A stretch of 64,000 nucleotides of DNA from Chondrosia reniformis (lineage: Eukaryota > Porifera > Demospongiae > Chondrillida > Chondrillidae): assembly GCA_947172415.1 (NCBI GenBank), contig OX359198.1, forward strand, positions 3,379,401 through 3,443,400. The letters run 5' to 3'. Both the position numbers and the translations under genes were made by a program. Positions within the stretch are counted from its first letter, which is position 1. The number at the start of each line of letters is the position of its first letter. Under the pieces are notes generated by a model. The model made no database searches. It was not told the DNA's origin and saw only the letters and a program-made list of their open reading frames with translations. This document shows positions 46,470-61,736 of this stretch, piece after piece.

Positions 46470-49464
46470 CATTGTTGGATATATTTGGCAAACCTTTGGG
46501 ATATACTGGTCCATTAGATCTATTAAGCAAAACCTAAGGAATGTATTAGGCAACATTATGGGATATATAGGGTAAAAATTATGGGATACACTATGGATAT
46601 ATTTGACAAAAGGTATGGGATATATTTGACAAAATTTAGAGGTATATTGGGTAAAACTATGGGATATATTATGGGATATGATTTGCATTTTTTTAAATAA
46701 TTGGATATAATAAGCAAAAACTGAGGGATATATTAGGCAAAATTATAGGATATATTGGGCGAAAATATTCGGATATATTTGCAAAAACTTTGGGATATAT
46801 GCGGAAACTATGGGATATATTGGGAAAAACTATGGATATATTGGGATAAGACTGTAGGTTATTTTATGGGATATATTCGGCAAAAACAATGGGATATAAT
46901 GGGAAAAATTATGACATATATTTTTTGATATATTGGTTAAAAATTGCTGGAAATAATTGGAAAAAGCTTTGGGATATACTGGTCCATTGGATATATTAAA
47001 TAAACAAATAAGTAATATATTAGGCGGGATGTACTATAGGATGTATTTGTCAAAAGCTATGGGATATATTTGACAAAAACTAAGGGATATATTGGGTAAA
47101 ACTATGGGATATATAAATGGATATAATTGCATTAATTTTAAATAACTGGATATATTAAGCAAAAAATAAGGGATATTTTGGGCAAAATTATGGGATATAT
47201 TGGCAAAAATTATGGGATATATTTGCAAAACTATGGGATATATTCGGAAAAACTATGGGACTTATTGGGATAAAACTATGGAATATATTGAGCTAAGACT
47301 ATAGGTTATATTATGGGATATTTTCTAAAATTATGGGATATATTTGAAACATATGGGATATATATGGCAAAAACTATGGGATATATTGGGCTAACACTAT
47401 AAATTATTTTGTTGGATATATTCGGCCAAAGCTATGGGATATAGTTGGCAAAAATTATGGGATATATTACGGATATATTTGTTAAAAATTGTTGAATATA
47501 TATGGAAATACTATGGGATATACTGTTCCAATAGATATATTAAGTAAAAACTAAGGGAAATATTAGGCAAAATTATGGCATATGAAGGGCAAACATTATG
47601 GGATATAGTTTGGGATATATTGGTCAAAAGCCATGGGATATATTTGACAAAAATTAAGGGGTATATTGGGTGAAACTATGGGATATCTTATGGGATATAA
47701 TTGGCAATATTTTAAATAAATGAATATAATAATCAAAAAATGAGGGATATATTAGGCAAAAGTATGGGATATATTTGGCAAAAATTATGGGATATATTTA
47801 CAAAAACTATGGGATATTTTGGGAAAACTATGGGATATATTGGGCAAAAACTATGGGATATTTTGGGCTAAGATTATAGGTTATATTATGGGATATATTT
47901 GGCAAGGTTCATAGGATATATTTGAAAAAATATGGGAATTACATTGATAATACTATGGGATATATTGGACTAAGACTATAGGTTATTTTATGGGATATAT
48001 TCGGCAAAAACTACGGGATATATTGGGACAAAGTTATGGGATATATTGGCTAATAATTGTTGGATATATTTGGCAAAAGTATGGGATATACTGGTCCATT
48101 AAATATATTAAGCAAAAACTAAGGGATACATTAGGCAAAATTATGGGATATACGATGGCATATATTGGTCAAAAGCTATGGGATATTTTTGACAAAAACT
48201 AAAGGGTATATTGGGTAAAACTATGGGATATGTTACGGGATATAATTGGCAATATTTTTAAATAATGGTATATATTAAGAAAAACTGAGGGATATATTTG
48301 GCAAAAACTATAGGTTGTATAGGGAAAAACTAAGGGATATATGGGCAAAAACTATGGGATATATTGGACTAAGACTATAGGTTATATAATGGGATATATT
48401 TGGCAAAATTTATGGAATATCTTTGAAAAATATGGGATATACTTGGCAAACACTTTGGGATATATTGGGCTAAGACTATAGGTTATTTTATGGGATATAT
48501 TCAGCAAAAACTATGGGATATATTGGGACAAAGTTATGGGATATATTCTGGGATATATTGGTTAAATATTGTTGGATATATTTAGCTTACCTATGGGATA
48601 TACTGGTCCATTGGATATATTAACAAAAAATAACGGGTATATTAGGCAAAATTATGGGATATATAGGGCTAAAATTATGGGATATACTATGGGATATATT
48701 TGTCAAAAGTTATGAGATATATTTGACAAAAACTAAGGGGTATATTGGGTAAAACTATAAGATATATTATGGGATATAATTGGCCATATTTTTAAATAAT
48801 TGGATACATTAGACAAAATCTAAGGGATATATTTTAGGCAACATAATGGGATATATTTGTAAAAAATAATGGATATATTTGCAAAAACTAAAAGATATAG
48901 CCGGAAAAACTAGGGGATATATTGGGGAAAACAATGGGATAAATTGGTCTAAGACTATAGTTTTTATTATGGGATATATTTGGCAAAAATTTTGGGATAT
49001 ATATGGAAAAACTATGGGATATATTGGGCAAAAACTATGAGATATATTTGCAAAACTATGGGAAATATTCGGAAAAACTATGGGTTATTCTGGTCAGTTG
49101 AATATATTAGGCAAAAACTAAGGGATATATTAGGCAAAATTATGGGATATATACGTCAAAAATTATGGGATATACTATGGGATATATTGGGCAAAAACTA
49201 TGAGATATATTTGCAAAACTATGGGAAATATTCGGAAAAACTATGGGTTATACTGGTCAGTTGGATATATTAGGCAAAAACTAAGGGATATATTAAGCAA
49301 AATTATGGGATATATACGTCAAAAATTATGGGCTATACTATGGGATATATTTGTCAAAAGCTATGAGATATATTTGACAAAAACTAAGGGGTATATTGCG
49401 TAAAACTATAGTATATATTTTGGGATATAATTGGCAATATTTCTAAATAATTGGGTATATTAAG
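46470..49464 (-). repeat. Satellite B array, reverse orientation
   Basis: Same 22-23 bp unit on the other strand. The marker variant TACTGGTCCATTGGATATAT recurs near 46507, 46978, 47520 (degenerate), 48090, 48602 and, degenerate, 49090, so a higher-order repeat of about 470-570 bp is present. A block near 49190-49320 repeats 49010-49140 almost exactly (about 180 bp). No gene seen. Confidence 0.95.
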
Positions 49465-52400
49465 CAACTAGGTAAGTACAAGTTGTAGGTACTACCTGTT
49501 TGAACAATTTGTATGTACTAATTACATGTACTATTTGTATGTACTAATTGTATACACTAATTATTTGTTCTAGTTGTATGTACTAATTGTATGTACTATG
49601 TGTATACACTATTTGTATGTACTAGTAGTAGCTATAGTTTTAAGTTGTGTGTACTAGTTGTATCCACTAGTTGTAAGTGCTAATTGTATACACTAGTTGT
49701 ATGTATTAGTCTTATATACTAGTTTGTATGTACAAGTTGCATGCAGTAGTTGTATGTACTAGTTGTGTATACTAGATTTAAGAACTAGAACTAGTTATGT
49801 TTGTTAGTTGTAGGTACTGGTTATATTTCCTTGTTGTAGGTTCAAGTTGTATGTTCAAGTTGTGTGCACTAGTTGTGTTTCTAGTTATATGTACTGTTTC
49901 TATGTACCAGTTACTAGTTGTATATACTAGATATATTTTCTAGTTATAGGTACTTGTTGTATGTATTAAGTATATGTACTAGTTAATGGACTAGTTGTAT
50001 GTACTAGGTGAATGTACTAGTTGTATGTACTAGTTGTGTGTACTATAGATGAATTTACTAGATGTGTAGTTTGTACCAGTTCTATGTATTATATACTTGC
50101 ATGTACTAGTTTTATGTTCTAGTTATATGTACTATATACTTGCATGTACTAGTTTTATGTTCTAGTTATATGTACATACTAGTTATATTTATTAGTTTTA
50201 GTTAATAGCTGTATGTACTAGTTTTATGTTCTAGTTGTATGCACTAGTAACTAGTTGTATGTACTAGGTGTGTTTACTAGTTCTATGTACTAGTTTTATG
50301 TACTAGTTGTGTGTAGAAGTTGTATATACTAGTTGTATGTACTAGCAACTAGTTGTATATACTAGTTCTATGTACTAGTTCTATGTACTAGTTTTATGAA
50401 CTAGTTGTATGTAGAAGTTTTATGTACTAGTTATATGTACTAGTAACTATCTGTATGTACTAGTTGTAAGCACTAGTTGTAGGTACTTGTTGTATGTAGT
50501 TATATATACTAGTTGTATGTACTAGTTGTGTGTACTAGTTTTATGTATTAGGTGTATGTCCTAGTAACTAGTTGTATGTACTAGTTGTATGTACTAGTTC
50601 AATGTACTAGTTCTATGTACTACTTTAATGTACTAGTTGTATGTCGAAGTGGTATGAACTAGTTGTGTGTAATGTTTGTATGTACTAGTTATATTTACTG
50701 GTTTTAGTGACTAGTTTTATGTACTAGTTGTATGTACAAGTTGTAGTACTAGTTTTATGTACTATATAATGCTATGTACTGTTGTGTGTACTAGTTGTAT
50801 GGACGGGTTATATGTACTAGTTTTATGTACTAGTTCTATGTACTAGTTGCTAGTTGAATGTAGTAGTTTTATGTTCTCATTCTATGAACTAGTTCTATAT
50901 AATATTTGTAGTTCTAGTTGTATGAACTAGTTGTATGTATATCCTAGTTTTCTGTACTATTGTATGTTCTAATTGTATGTACTATTTGTATGGACTAGTA
51001 CTAGCTTTAGTTTTAAGTTGTGTGTACTATATAGTTGTATCTACTAGTTGTAGGTGCTAATTGTATATACTAGTTGTATGTACTAGTTGCATGCAGTAGT
51101 TGTATGTACTAGTTGTGTGTACTAGATTTAAGTACTAGAACTAGTTATGTTTGCTAGTTGTAGGTAGTGGTTATATTTCCTTGTTGTAGGTTCTAGTTGT
51201 GTGTACTAGTTGTACGTACTAGTTGTAGTGACTGATTGTATGTACTAGTTGTATGTACTTGTTGTATGTACTAGTTCTATGTACTAGTTCTATGTACTGG
51301 TTACTAGTTGAATGTACTAGTTTGTACAAGTTGTATGTATATCCTAGTTGTTTGTACTAATTGTATGTACTATGTGCATGTACTATTTGTATGTACTAGT
51401 ACTAGCTATAGTTTTAAGTTGTGTGTACTAGTTGTATCTACTAGTTGTAGGTGCTAATTGTATACACTAGTTGTATGTATTTGTCTTATTGACTAGTTGT
51501 ATGTACTAGTTGCATGCAGTAGTTGTATGTACTAGTTGTGTGTACCAGATTTAAGTACTAGTACTAGTTATGTTTGCTTAGTGTTGGTACTGGTTACATT
51601 TCCTTGTTGTAGGTTCAAGTTGTATGTTCCAGTTGTATGCACTAGTGGTAAGTAACAGTAACTTGTTGTGTGCACTAGTTGTTGTTTGTAGTTATATGTA
51701 CTGGGGGTATGTACCAGTTGTATGTACTAGTTACTAGTTGTATATACTAGATATATTTTCTAGTTATCTGTACTTTTTGTGTGTATTAAGAATATGTACT
51801 AGTTATTGGACTAGTTGTATGTACTAGGTGAATGTACTAGTTGTGTGTACTAGTTGTGTGTACTATAGATGTATGCATATACTAGATGTGTACTAGTTTT
51901 AGGTACTAGTTGTTTGGAACTGTTGTATGTATTATATACTTGCGTGTACTAGTTTTATGTTCTAGTTATATGTATTAGTTGTATGTACTATGTTTATATA
52001 CTAGTTTAATGTTCTAGTTGTATGAACTATTTGTATGTACTAGGTGTATGCACTACTAGTTGTGTGTACTTGTTGTATGTACTAGTTGTACTAATACTTG
52101 TTATATTTACTAGTCGCAGGTAATAGTTGTGTATACTAGTTATATGTACTACTACTAGTTATATTTACTAGCTTTATTTATTAGTTGTATGTACTACTTG
52201 TAATTAATAGTTGTATGTACTAGTTGTACTAGATGTATTTACTAGTTATATGTACTCATTACTAGCTGTATGTGCCAGTTGTATGTTCTAGTTGTATGTA
52301 CTAGTACTAGTTTTACTTACTAGTCGTAGGTACTAGTTGAATGTACAAGTTGTATGTACTGGTACTAGGTATATTTAATATTTGTAGGTACTATATGTAT

Positions 52401-55400
52401 GTGCCAGTTGTATGTACTAGATTTATGTTCTAGTTGTATGGAGTAGTTGTTTGTAATAGTTGTATCTACTATTTGAATGTACTAGTTGTATGTATTAGTT
52501 GTATGTACTAGTGTTTCGGTACTCGTTACTAGTTGTTTGTGCGAATTGTATGTACCACATGTATGAACTAATAACTAGTTGTATGTACTGAATGAATGTA
52601 CTAGTTGTATGTATATATTACTTGTATGTACTAGCTGTGTACTAGTTGCATATACTAGTTTTATTTGGTAGTTTTATGTTCACTTTCTATGAACTAGCTG
52701 TATGTACTAGTGTCTTGTTGTTCGTACTAGTTGTATTCATGGGTTTTAAAATCTCTTTCTATGTACTAGTTGCATGTACTAGTTTCTAGGTAGTTGTGTG
52801 CACTGGTTGCGTGTACTAGTTGCAAATATTACTAGTATGTCCTAGTTGTATATACTAAGTGTATGTACTATTTATATATACTAGTTATATGTGTATGTAC
52901 TAGTTATATGTACTAGTTATATGTACTAGTTATATGCAGTACTTGTGTGTACTAGTTGTATGCACTAATTTTATGTACTAGGTGGATGTACTAGTTGCAC
53001 GTATATATTACTTGTGTGTACTAGCTGTGTACTAGTTGTATATACTAGTTTTATGTGGTAGTTTTATGTTCACGTTCTATGAACTAGCTGTATATACTAG
53101 TGTCTTGTTTTTTGTACTAGTTGTATGTATAAGTTTTATGTCCTCTTCTATGTACTAGTTGCATGTACTAGTTTCTAATTGTATGTACTAGTTGTATGCA
53201 CTGGTTGTGTGTACTAGTTGTTTATAATACTTGTATGTCCTAGTTGTATGTACTAGATGTATGTACTATTTATATATACTATTTAAATGTGTATGTACTA
53301 GTTATATGTTCTTGTTGTGTCTAATTGTTGTATGTACTAACTGATTTTTCTATTTGTACTTACTGGTTGTGTCGTACGAGTAAATAGTTGTATGTACTAG
53401 TTGTATGTTCTAATTGTTTGTACTTGTTGCATGTACTAGTTCTATGTACGAGTTATATGTACCAGTTGTATGTACTAGTTTTATATACTAGATGTGTATA
53501 ATTGTTGTATGTGCTAGTTTTTATGTACTACTTGTATGTCCTATATAGTTGCATATACTAGTTGCATGTATTACTTGTATGCACTATTTATATGTACTAG
53601 TTGTTTGTACTATTTGTTAGTACTATTCGTATGTTCTAGTACTAGTTTTACTAGGGACTAGGTAGGTACTAGTTGAATGTACTAGTTGTATGGACTAGTT
53701 GTATGTATTAGTTGTTTGTACTAGTTGTATGTACTCGATACTAGTTGTCTGACTAGGTGTAGATACTAGTTGTAGGTTCTAGTACTAGTTGTACTGCACA
53801 CTAGGTAGCTTCTAGTTGTATGTACTAGTTGTATGTACTAGTTGTATGTTCTAGTTTATTTTCAAGTTGTATATTCTATTTATATGTACTAGTTATCTGT
53901 GTATGGACTAGTTTAATGTAGTAATTGTGTGTATTAGTTCTATGTACTAGATGTATCTACTGTTTATATGTACAGGTATATGTGTATGTAGTGATTATGT
54001 GTACTAGGTGCATATACTAGCTGTATGTACTTGTTATATGTACTAGTTGTATGTACTGGTTGTAGATTCTAGTCCAAGTTATATTAGGTACTAGGTAGAT
54101 CCTAGTTGCATGTACTAGATACAAGTTGTATGAACTATTTGTATATACTACTTGTGTGTAATTGTTCTAGGTACTAGTTGTATGCACTAGTTGTATGTCC
54201 TCGTTGTATTTTCTAGTTGTGTGTACTAGTTTTATGTACTAGTTGTATGCATCATTTATTTGTACTAGTTGTAGCTACTAATTATATGTACTAGTTGTAG
54301 ATTCTAGTACTCGTTATACTAGGTACTAGATAGGTAGAAGTTATATGTACTAGTTATATGTACTAGTTGTATATACTACTTGTATGTACTAGTTGTTTGT
54401 ACTAGTTGTATGTACTCAATACTAATTGTATGTACTAGTTGCATCTACTAGTTATATGAACTAGTTGTATGTACTAGTTGTGTGTAATTGTTGAATGTAC
54501 TAGTTGTATGTAATAGTTGTTGGTTCTAGTACTAGTTGTACTAGGTACTAGGTAGGTTCTACTTGTATGTACTAGTTGTTTGTACTATTTGTATGTACTA
54601 GTCGTTTGCACTGGTTGTGTGTAATTGTTATATGTACTAGTTATATTTACTAGTTGTAGGTTCTTGCACTAGTTATTCTAGGAACTAGGTGGGTACTAGT
54701 GGTATGTACTAGATAATAGTTGTATGTACTAGGTGTATGAACTATTTGTGGGTAATTGTTATATGTAGTAGTGTGTGTACTAATTGTATGTCCTGGTTGT
54801 ATGTACTAGTTGTATGTCCTAGTTGTATGTCCTAGTTGTATGTACTAATTGTATGTACATGTTGTATGTACTAGTTCTATGTACTAGTTACTAGTTGAAT
54901 GTACTAGTTTTAAGTTCTCATTCTATGAACTAGTTCTATATAATATTTGTAGTTCTAGTTGTATAAACTAGTTGTATGTACTAGTTGTATGTATATCCTA
55001 GTTGTTTGTACTAATTGTACGTGCTAATTGTATGTACTATGTATATGTACTATTTTTATGTACTAGTACTAGCTATAGTTTTAAGTTGTGTGTACTAGTT
55101 GTATCTACCAGTTGTAGGTGCTAATTGTATACATTAGTTGTATGTATTAGTCTTATGTACTAGTTGTGTGTTCTAGTTGCATGCGGTAGTTGTATTTATT
55201 AGTTGTGTGTACTAGATTTAAGTACTAGTACTAGTTATGTTTGCTAGTTGTAGGTAGTAGTTATATTTCCTTGTTGTAGGTTCTAGTTATATGTACTAGT
55301 TGGACGTACTAGTTTTATGTACTAGCTTTATGTACTCGTTTTAAGGACAAGTTCTATGTACTTGTGGTGGTACTAGTTTTATGTGCTAGTGGTATGCACT

Positions 55401-55805
55401 AGTTGTATGTATCAGTTGTATATATTATATACTTGCGTGTACTAGTTTTATGTATAGGTTATATGTATTAGTTGCATATACTATGTATATATGCTAGTTT
55501 AATGTTCTAGTTGTATGAACTATTTGTATGCACTAGTTGTTTGTACTAGTTCTATGTACTCATTAGTAGTTGAATCTACTAGTTGTGTGTACTTGTTGTA
55601 TGTACTAGTTTTATGCACTAATACTTGTTATATTTAATAGTCGAAGGTAATAGTTGTGTATACTAGTTGTATGTACTACTACTAGTTATATTTACTAGCT
55701 TTAGTTATGAGTTGTACGTATTGCTTGTAATTAATAGTTGTATGTACTAGTTGTATGTACCAATTATGTAGTAGTTGCTTGTGCTAGTTGTCTTAACCAG
55801 TTTTA
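49465..55805 (-). repeat. Satellite A array, reverse orientation
   Basis: 13-bp unit as TGTATGTACTAGT. Higher-order blocks recur: one with TTAAGTTGTGTGTACTAGTT and CTAATTGTATACACTAG occurs near 49630, 51010, 51415 and 55080, and one with TACTAGCTGTGTACTAGTTG near 52627 and 53017. No gene seen. Confidence 0.95.
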
Positions 55806-56182
55806 TGCCATAGGCAGCCCCCTCTATTGTTTTCATAATGCGATTTATGTATGGCTTCATGTTACGGATATATATATATATAATACGCGTTCATACGCAA
55901 CTATTATAACACATCTTATACGTCAATATATGTATAATACGGGTTGATACACAACTATAGTAATACTTAATTTATACGTCAATACATCGTTTTTGCAAGT
56001 GGCGGCGTGCAGGAAGTTTTAGTTAACAAAGCTTTTCTGTCGCTATTTACAATTTTCAGGACACTTAAGCGTCCTCAATCGTTAGGATTAAGAATAGTAT
56101 ATCAAAGCCTGACGATGCGGCCAAGTAGTTTGGGTAAATTTGGGGGTGGCAGCCCCTCAAGTTTCTAAACTCGAACTACTTG
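55806..56182 (+). mobile_element. Structured non-autonomous element, copy 1
   Basis: About 377 bp, non-satellite. It starts GGCAGCCCCCTCTATTGTTTTCA, with a nearby copy of TATGGCTTCATGTTA, and ends CCAAGTAGTTTGGGT...GGGGGTGGCAGCCCC...TTTCTAAACTCGAACTACTTG. The end folds: CAAGTAGTTTGG pairs with CTCGAACTACTTG, and GGGG/CCCC stack inside. The same start and end occur at 62952-63343. No coding region. Class unknown. Confidence 0.6.
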
Positions 56183-59100
56183 TTATGTACTAGTTGTATG
56201 AACTAGTTGTGTGAACTAGTTGTAGGTACTATTACAGGTAATATTAAATAGTTGCAGGTACTACTTGTATGTACTAGTTATATGTACAAGTTTTATGTAC
56301 TATTTACTAGTTGTATGTACTAGTTGCATGTTCTGGTTGTATGTACTAGTTGTATGTACAAGTTATATGTACTAGTTATATATTAGTTGTGTGTACTAGT
56401 AGTAGGCACTAGTTATAGGAACTAGTACTAGTATTATTAACAAGTTGTAGGTACTACTTGTATGTCCTAGTTATATGTAATAGTTGTATGTACTATTTAC
56501 TAGTTGTATTTACTGGTTGTATGGTCTGGTTGTATGTACTAGTTGTATGAACTAGTAATATGTACTACTTGTGTGTACTAGTTGTATGTACTAATTTTAG
56601 GTCTAGTTTTATGTACTAGTTGTAGATACTAGTCGTATGTACTAGTTGTAAGTTATAGCTATATGTACTAGTTGAGTGAAGTAGTTTTATGTACTAGTTG
56701 TGAGTAATCGTATGTACTCGTTGCTAGTGTTATGTACTAGTTGTATGTACTAGTTGTATGAACTAGTACTAGTTATATTTTCTCGTTGAAGATCCAAAAT
56801 GTACGTTGTATGAACTAGTTTTATGGACTAGTTCATTGTACTAGTTGTATATAGTAGTTATATTTACTAGTTGTATGAACCAGTTACATGGACTAGTTGT
56901 ATGGAGTAGTACTTTGTTTATTTACTAGTTGTAGGTACAAATTGTATGTACAGATTTAATGTAATGGTTGTGTGTACCAATTATATGTTCTAATTGTATA
57001 TACTAGTTGTATGTACTAGTTATGTTTTAATCGTTTGTGCTAGTTGTGTTAACTAGTTGTATGCACTATTTATGTCCTAGTTGTATGAACTAGTTGTATG
57101 AAATAGTTGTAGGTACTATTACTGGTAATATTAACTAGTTGTAGGTACTACTTGTATGTACTAGTTATATGAACTAGTTGTATGTACTACTTACTAGTTG
57201 TATGTACTAGTTGTATGTACTTGTTGTAAGTACTAGTTGTATGTACTAGTAATATGTACTAGTTGTATGTACTAGTAATATGTACTAGTTGTGTGTACTA
57301 GTTGTATGTACTAGTTGTAGATACTGGTCGTATGCACTAGTTGTAAGTAATCGTTATATGTACTAGTTGTATGAAGTTGTTTTATGCACTAGTTGTGTGA
57401 ACTCCTATGTACTCATTGCTAGTTTTATGTACTAGTTGTATGTTGAAATTGTTTTTACTAGTTGTGTGTATTATTTACTAGTTTTATGTACTCGTTGTGT
57501 GTACTTGTTGTATGTACTAGTTGTACGTACTACTTATATGTACTAGTTGTGTGTAATCGTTGTATGTCCTAGTTATATTTAGTAGTTGCATGTACTAGTT
57601 GTATGTACTAGTTGTATGTACCTGGTGTATGTACTATTTATATGTACTAGTTGTATATGCTAGTTTTAGGTTCTAGTTCTAGTTACACTAGGTACTAGGT
57701 AGATCCTAGTTGCTTGTACTAGATACAAGTTGAATTACTATTTGTGTGTACTTGTACTAGTACTAGTTATAGTGGTTACTAGGTCGGTACAAGTTGTATG
57801 TACTAGCTGTATATATACATTACTTGCATGTCCTAGCTGTGTACTAGTTGTATATACAAATTTTATGAGGTAGGTTTATGTTCACTTTCTATGTGCTAGC
57901 TGTATGTACTAGTGTCTTGTTGTTCATCCTAGTGGTATGTATGAGTTTATGTACTCTTTCTATGTAATAGTTGCATGTACTAGTTTCTAGTTGTATCTAC
58001 TAGTTGTATGCACTGGTTCTTTGTCCTAGTTGTATGTACTAGGTTTATGTACTATTTATGTATACTAGTTATATGTGTATGTACTAGTTATATGTCCTAC
58101 TTGTATATACTAGTTGTAGCTTCCAGTTCTGGTTATACTAGGTACTAGGTAGATCCTAGTTGCATGTACTAGATACAAGTTGATATACTTTTATGTATGT
58201 ACTAGTTATATGTGTTTGCAATAAGTATATTTACTAGTTGAATGTACTAGTTATATGTAATAGTTACAGAATCTAGCACTAATTACAGTGGGTACTAGAT
58301 AGACACAAGTTGTATGTACTACCCGTTTGTACTATTTGTATGTACTAATTGTACATACTAGTTGATTGTACTAATTGCATATACTAATACAGATTATATA
58401 TATCTACTAGTTGTAGGAACTAGTTGTATGTAGTCCTTGTATGTAATAGTTTTATGTACTAGTTATATGTACTAGTTGTATGTAATAGTTATGTACCAGT
58501 TGTATGCACTAGTTTTATGTACTAGTTTTATGTACTCGTTCTATGAACTAGTTGTCTGTACTAATTTTATGTACTAGGTGTATATACTAGTTTTCTCTAC
58601 TAGTTGTATGTACTAGTATTAGTTATATTTAATAGTTTTTGGTATAGTTGTATGTTGTAGTTGCATGTAGAAGTTGCATGTACGAATATTATGTACTAGT
58701 TGAAGAACTAGTTGCATGTACTAGTTATGTACTAGTTGTATGCATTTATTACTTGTATGTACTAGCTATGTACTAGTTGTATGTATATACTAGTTTCTAG
58801 TTCTATGCACCAGCTGTTTATAATACTTGTATATCTCAGTTGTATGTACTAGGTGTCCTAGTTATATGTTCTAGTTGTGTCTGATTGTTGTATGTACTCA
58901 CAATATTTACTATTTGTAGTTACTAGTTGTATGTACTAGTTGTTGTACCAGTAACTAGTTGTAGGTTCTGGTTGTACGTACTAATTGTATGTATTATATG
59001 TTTGTACTAGTTTTATGTTCTAATGTTTTGTACTAGTTGTATGTACTAGTTATATTTACTAGTTGTAGGCACTAGTTGTATATATTAGTTGTATGTAATA

Positions 59101-61734
59101 TTTCTATGCTCTAGTTGTTGGTTCTTGTACTATACTAGGTTTAGGTAGATCCTAGTTGTATGTTCTGGATAGAAGTTGTATGTACTAGTTATATATACTA
59201 GATGTGTGTATTTGTTGTATATACTAGTAGTATGTCCTAGTTGTATGACCTAGTTATATATACTAGTTGCATGTATTAGTTTTTTGCACTATCTATATGT
59301 ACTAGTTGTGTGTAAAAGTTGTAAGTACTAGTTGTTTGTTCTATTACTAATTATACTAGGTACTAGGAAGGTACTAGTTGTATGTACAAGTTGTTTGTAC
59401 TAGTTGTGTGTACTCGATAATAGTTGTATTACTAGGTATAGATACTAGTTGTAGGTTCTAATACTAGTTGTACTACGTACTAGGTGGCTTCTAGTTGCAT
59501 GTACTTGTTGTATGTACTAGTTGTATGTTCTAGTTTATGTTCTAGTTGTATAAACTATTTATATGTACTAGTTATATGTGTTTGTTCTAGTTATATGTAG
59601 TAGTTGCATGTACAAGGTGTATATACTAGCTGTATAAACTAGTTATATGTACTACTTGTATGTACTGGTTGTAGGTTCTAGTCCTAGTTATACTAGGTAC
59701 TATGTAGATCCTAGTTGCATAGACTAGATACAAGTTGTATGTACTATTTGTATGTACTAGTTGTGTGTAATTATTGTATATACTAGGTGTATTAACTAGT
59801 TGTGTGTAATAGTTGTATGTAATACTGCATGTACTAATTGTATGTCCTAGTTGTATGTACTAGTTGTGTGTACTAGTTGTATGCACTAGTTGTCTTTACC
59901 AGTTGTATGTACTAGTTGTCTGTACTATTTATATGCACTAGTTGTATTTACTATCGGTATGTACTAGGTGTATGTACTATTTGTATGTACTAGTTTTATA
60001 TACTAGTTGTACGCATCATTTATATGTACTAGTTGTATGTACTAGTTGTAGGTTCTAGTACTAGTTATACTAGGTACTAGTTGTATGGACTAGTTGTATG
60101 TACTACTTATACGTACTAGTTGTTTGTACTAGTTCTATGTACTCAATACTAGTTGAATGTACTAGTTGTATGTACTAGTTATGTATAGTTGTAGTATGTA
60201 CTAGTGGTATGTAATTGTTGTTGGTTCTAGTGCTAGTTGTACCAGGTACTAGGTGGGTTCTATTTGTATGTACTAGATACTATGTAGTTGTATGTACTAG
60301 GTGTATGAACTAGTTGTGGGTAATTGTTGTATGTACTAGTGTATGTACTAATTTTATGTCCTAGTTGTATGTATGTTGTGTGTACTAGTTGTATATACTT
60401 GTTGTCTGTACTGTTTACAGGTACTAGTTGTGTGTACTAGTTGTATGCACTAATTATATGTACTGGTTGTAAGTACTAGTTATATGTACTAGTTGTTAGT
60501 ACTAATTGTGTGGACTAGTTGTATGTACTAGTTGTGTGTTGTAGTCTTACGTACTACATGTACTTACTATTTCTTTGTACTAGTTGTAAGTACTAGATAT
60601 ATGTACTAGTTGTATATATGTTCTAGCTGTATGTAATAGTTATAGGTTCTCTATGGTACTAGTTATAGTGGGTACTAGGTAAGTACAAGTTGTATGTACT
60701 ACCTGTTTGTTCTATTTGTATGTACTAATTGCATGTATTATTTCTATGTACTAATTGTATGCACTAATTGTATGTACTAGTTGTATGTACTAGTTATGTA
60801 CCACTTGTATGTACTTCTTGTATGTAGTAGTTGTAAGTGCTATTTATATGTACTAATTATATGTGTATGTACTAGTTTTATGTAGTAGTTGTGTGTACTA
60901 GTTGTATCTACTAGTTGTATGTAGTAGGTGTATATACAAATTGTATTTACTAGTATTTTGTACTAGGACTAGTTGTATTAACTAATTGTAGGTACTGGTT
61001 GTGTGAACTAGGTGTATGTAGTCATTATCAACCAATTGTATATACAAGTTGTATGTATATACTAGTTGTATGTATTAGCTGTGTACTAATTGTATGTACT
61101 AGTTGTTTGTACTAGTCTTATGTACTAGGTGTACTTATTATATATATGTACTAGTTATATGTGTATGTACTGAATATATGTATTAGTTTTGTGTAATTGT
61201 TGTATGTACTAGTTGTATGCACTAGTTGTATATCATCGTTGTATTTTCTAGTTGTGGGTACCAGTTTTGTGCACTAGTTGTACCCCTCATTTATATGTAC
61301 TAGTTGTATGTACTAGTTGTAGGTTCTAGTACTAGTTATACTAGGTACTAGTTGTATGTACTAGTTGTATGTATTACTTATATGCACTAGTTGTTTGAAC
61401 TAGTTCTATGTACTCAATACTAGTTCTATGTGATTGTTGTTGGTTCTAGTGCTAGTTGTACCAGGTAATAGGTGGGTTCTAGTTGTATGTACTAGTTGTT
61501 TGTACTATTTGTATGTACTACTTGTGTGTACTAGTTGTATGTACTAGTTGTATGAACTAGTTATATATACTAGGTGTATGTAATATTTATATGTAGTAGT
61601 TATATGTGTACGTACTTGTTATATGTACTAGTAATGTGTTGTATATAATAGGTGTATTTACCAGTTGTAGTTACTATTTGTATGTACTAATTGTATGTAG
61701 TAGTAACTAGTTGTATGTACTAGTTGTTTGTGTC
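56183..61734 (-). repeat. Satellite A array, reverse orientation
   Basis: 13-bp unit reversed, with the subfamily AGGTTCTAGTACTAGTTATA followed by CTAGGTACTAGGTAG (reverse complement of the 40-44 kb variant). A block at about 60049-60270 is repeated at 61321-61490 (offset about 1.27 kb). No gene seen. Confidence 0.95.
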
Positions 61735-61736
61735 TA

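Noticed and set aside
44598-49403. Open frames of 60-110 codons rich in YPI, GYI or YGIYW in satellite B
   Set aside because: They follow the satellite period, occur in several frames and both orientations, and lack any domain. The repeat unit simply contains few stops.
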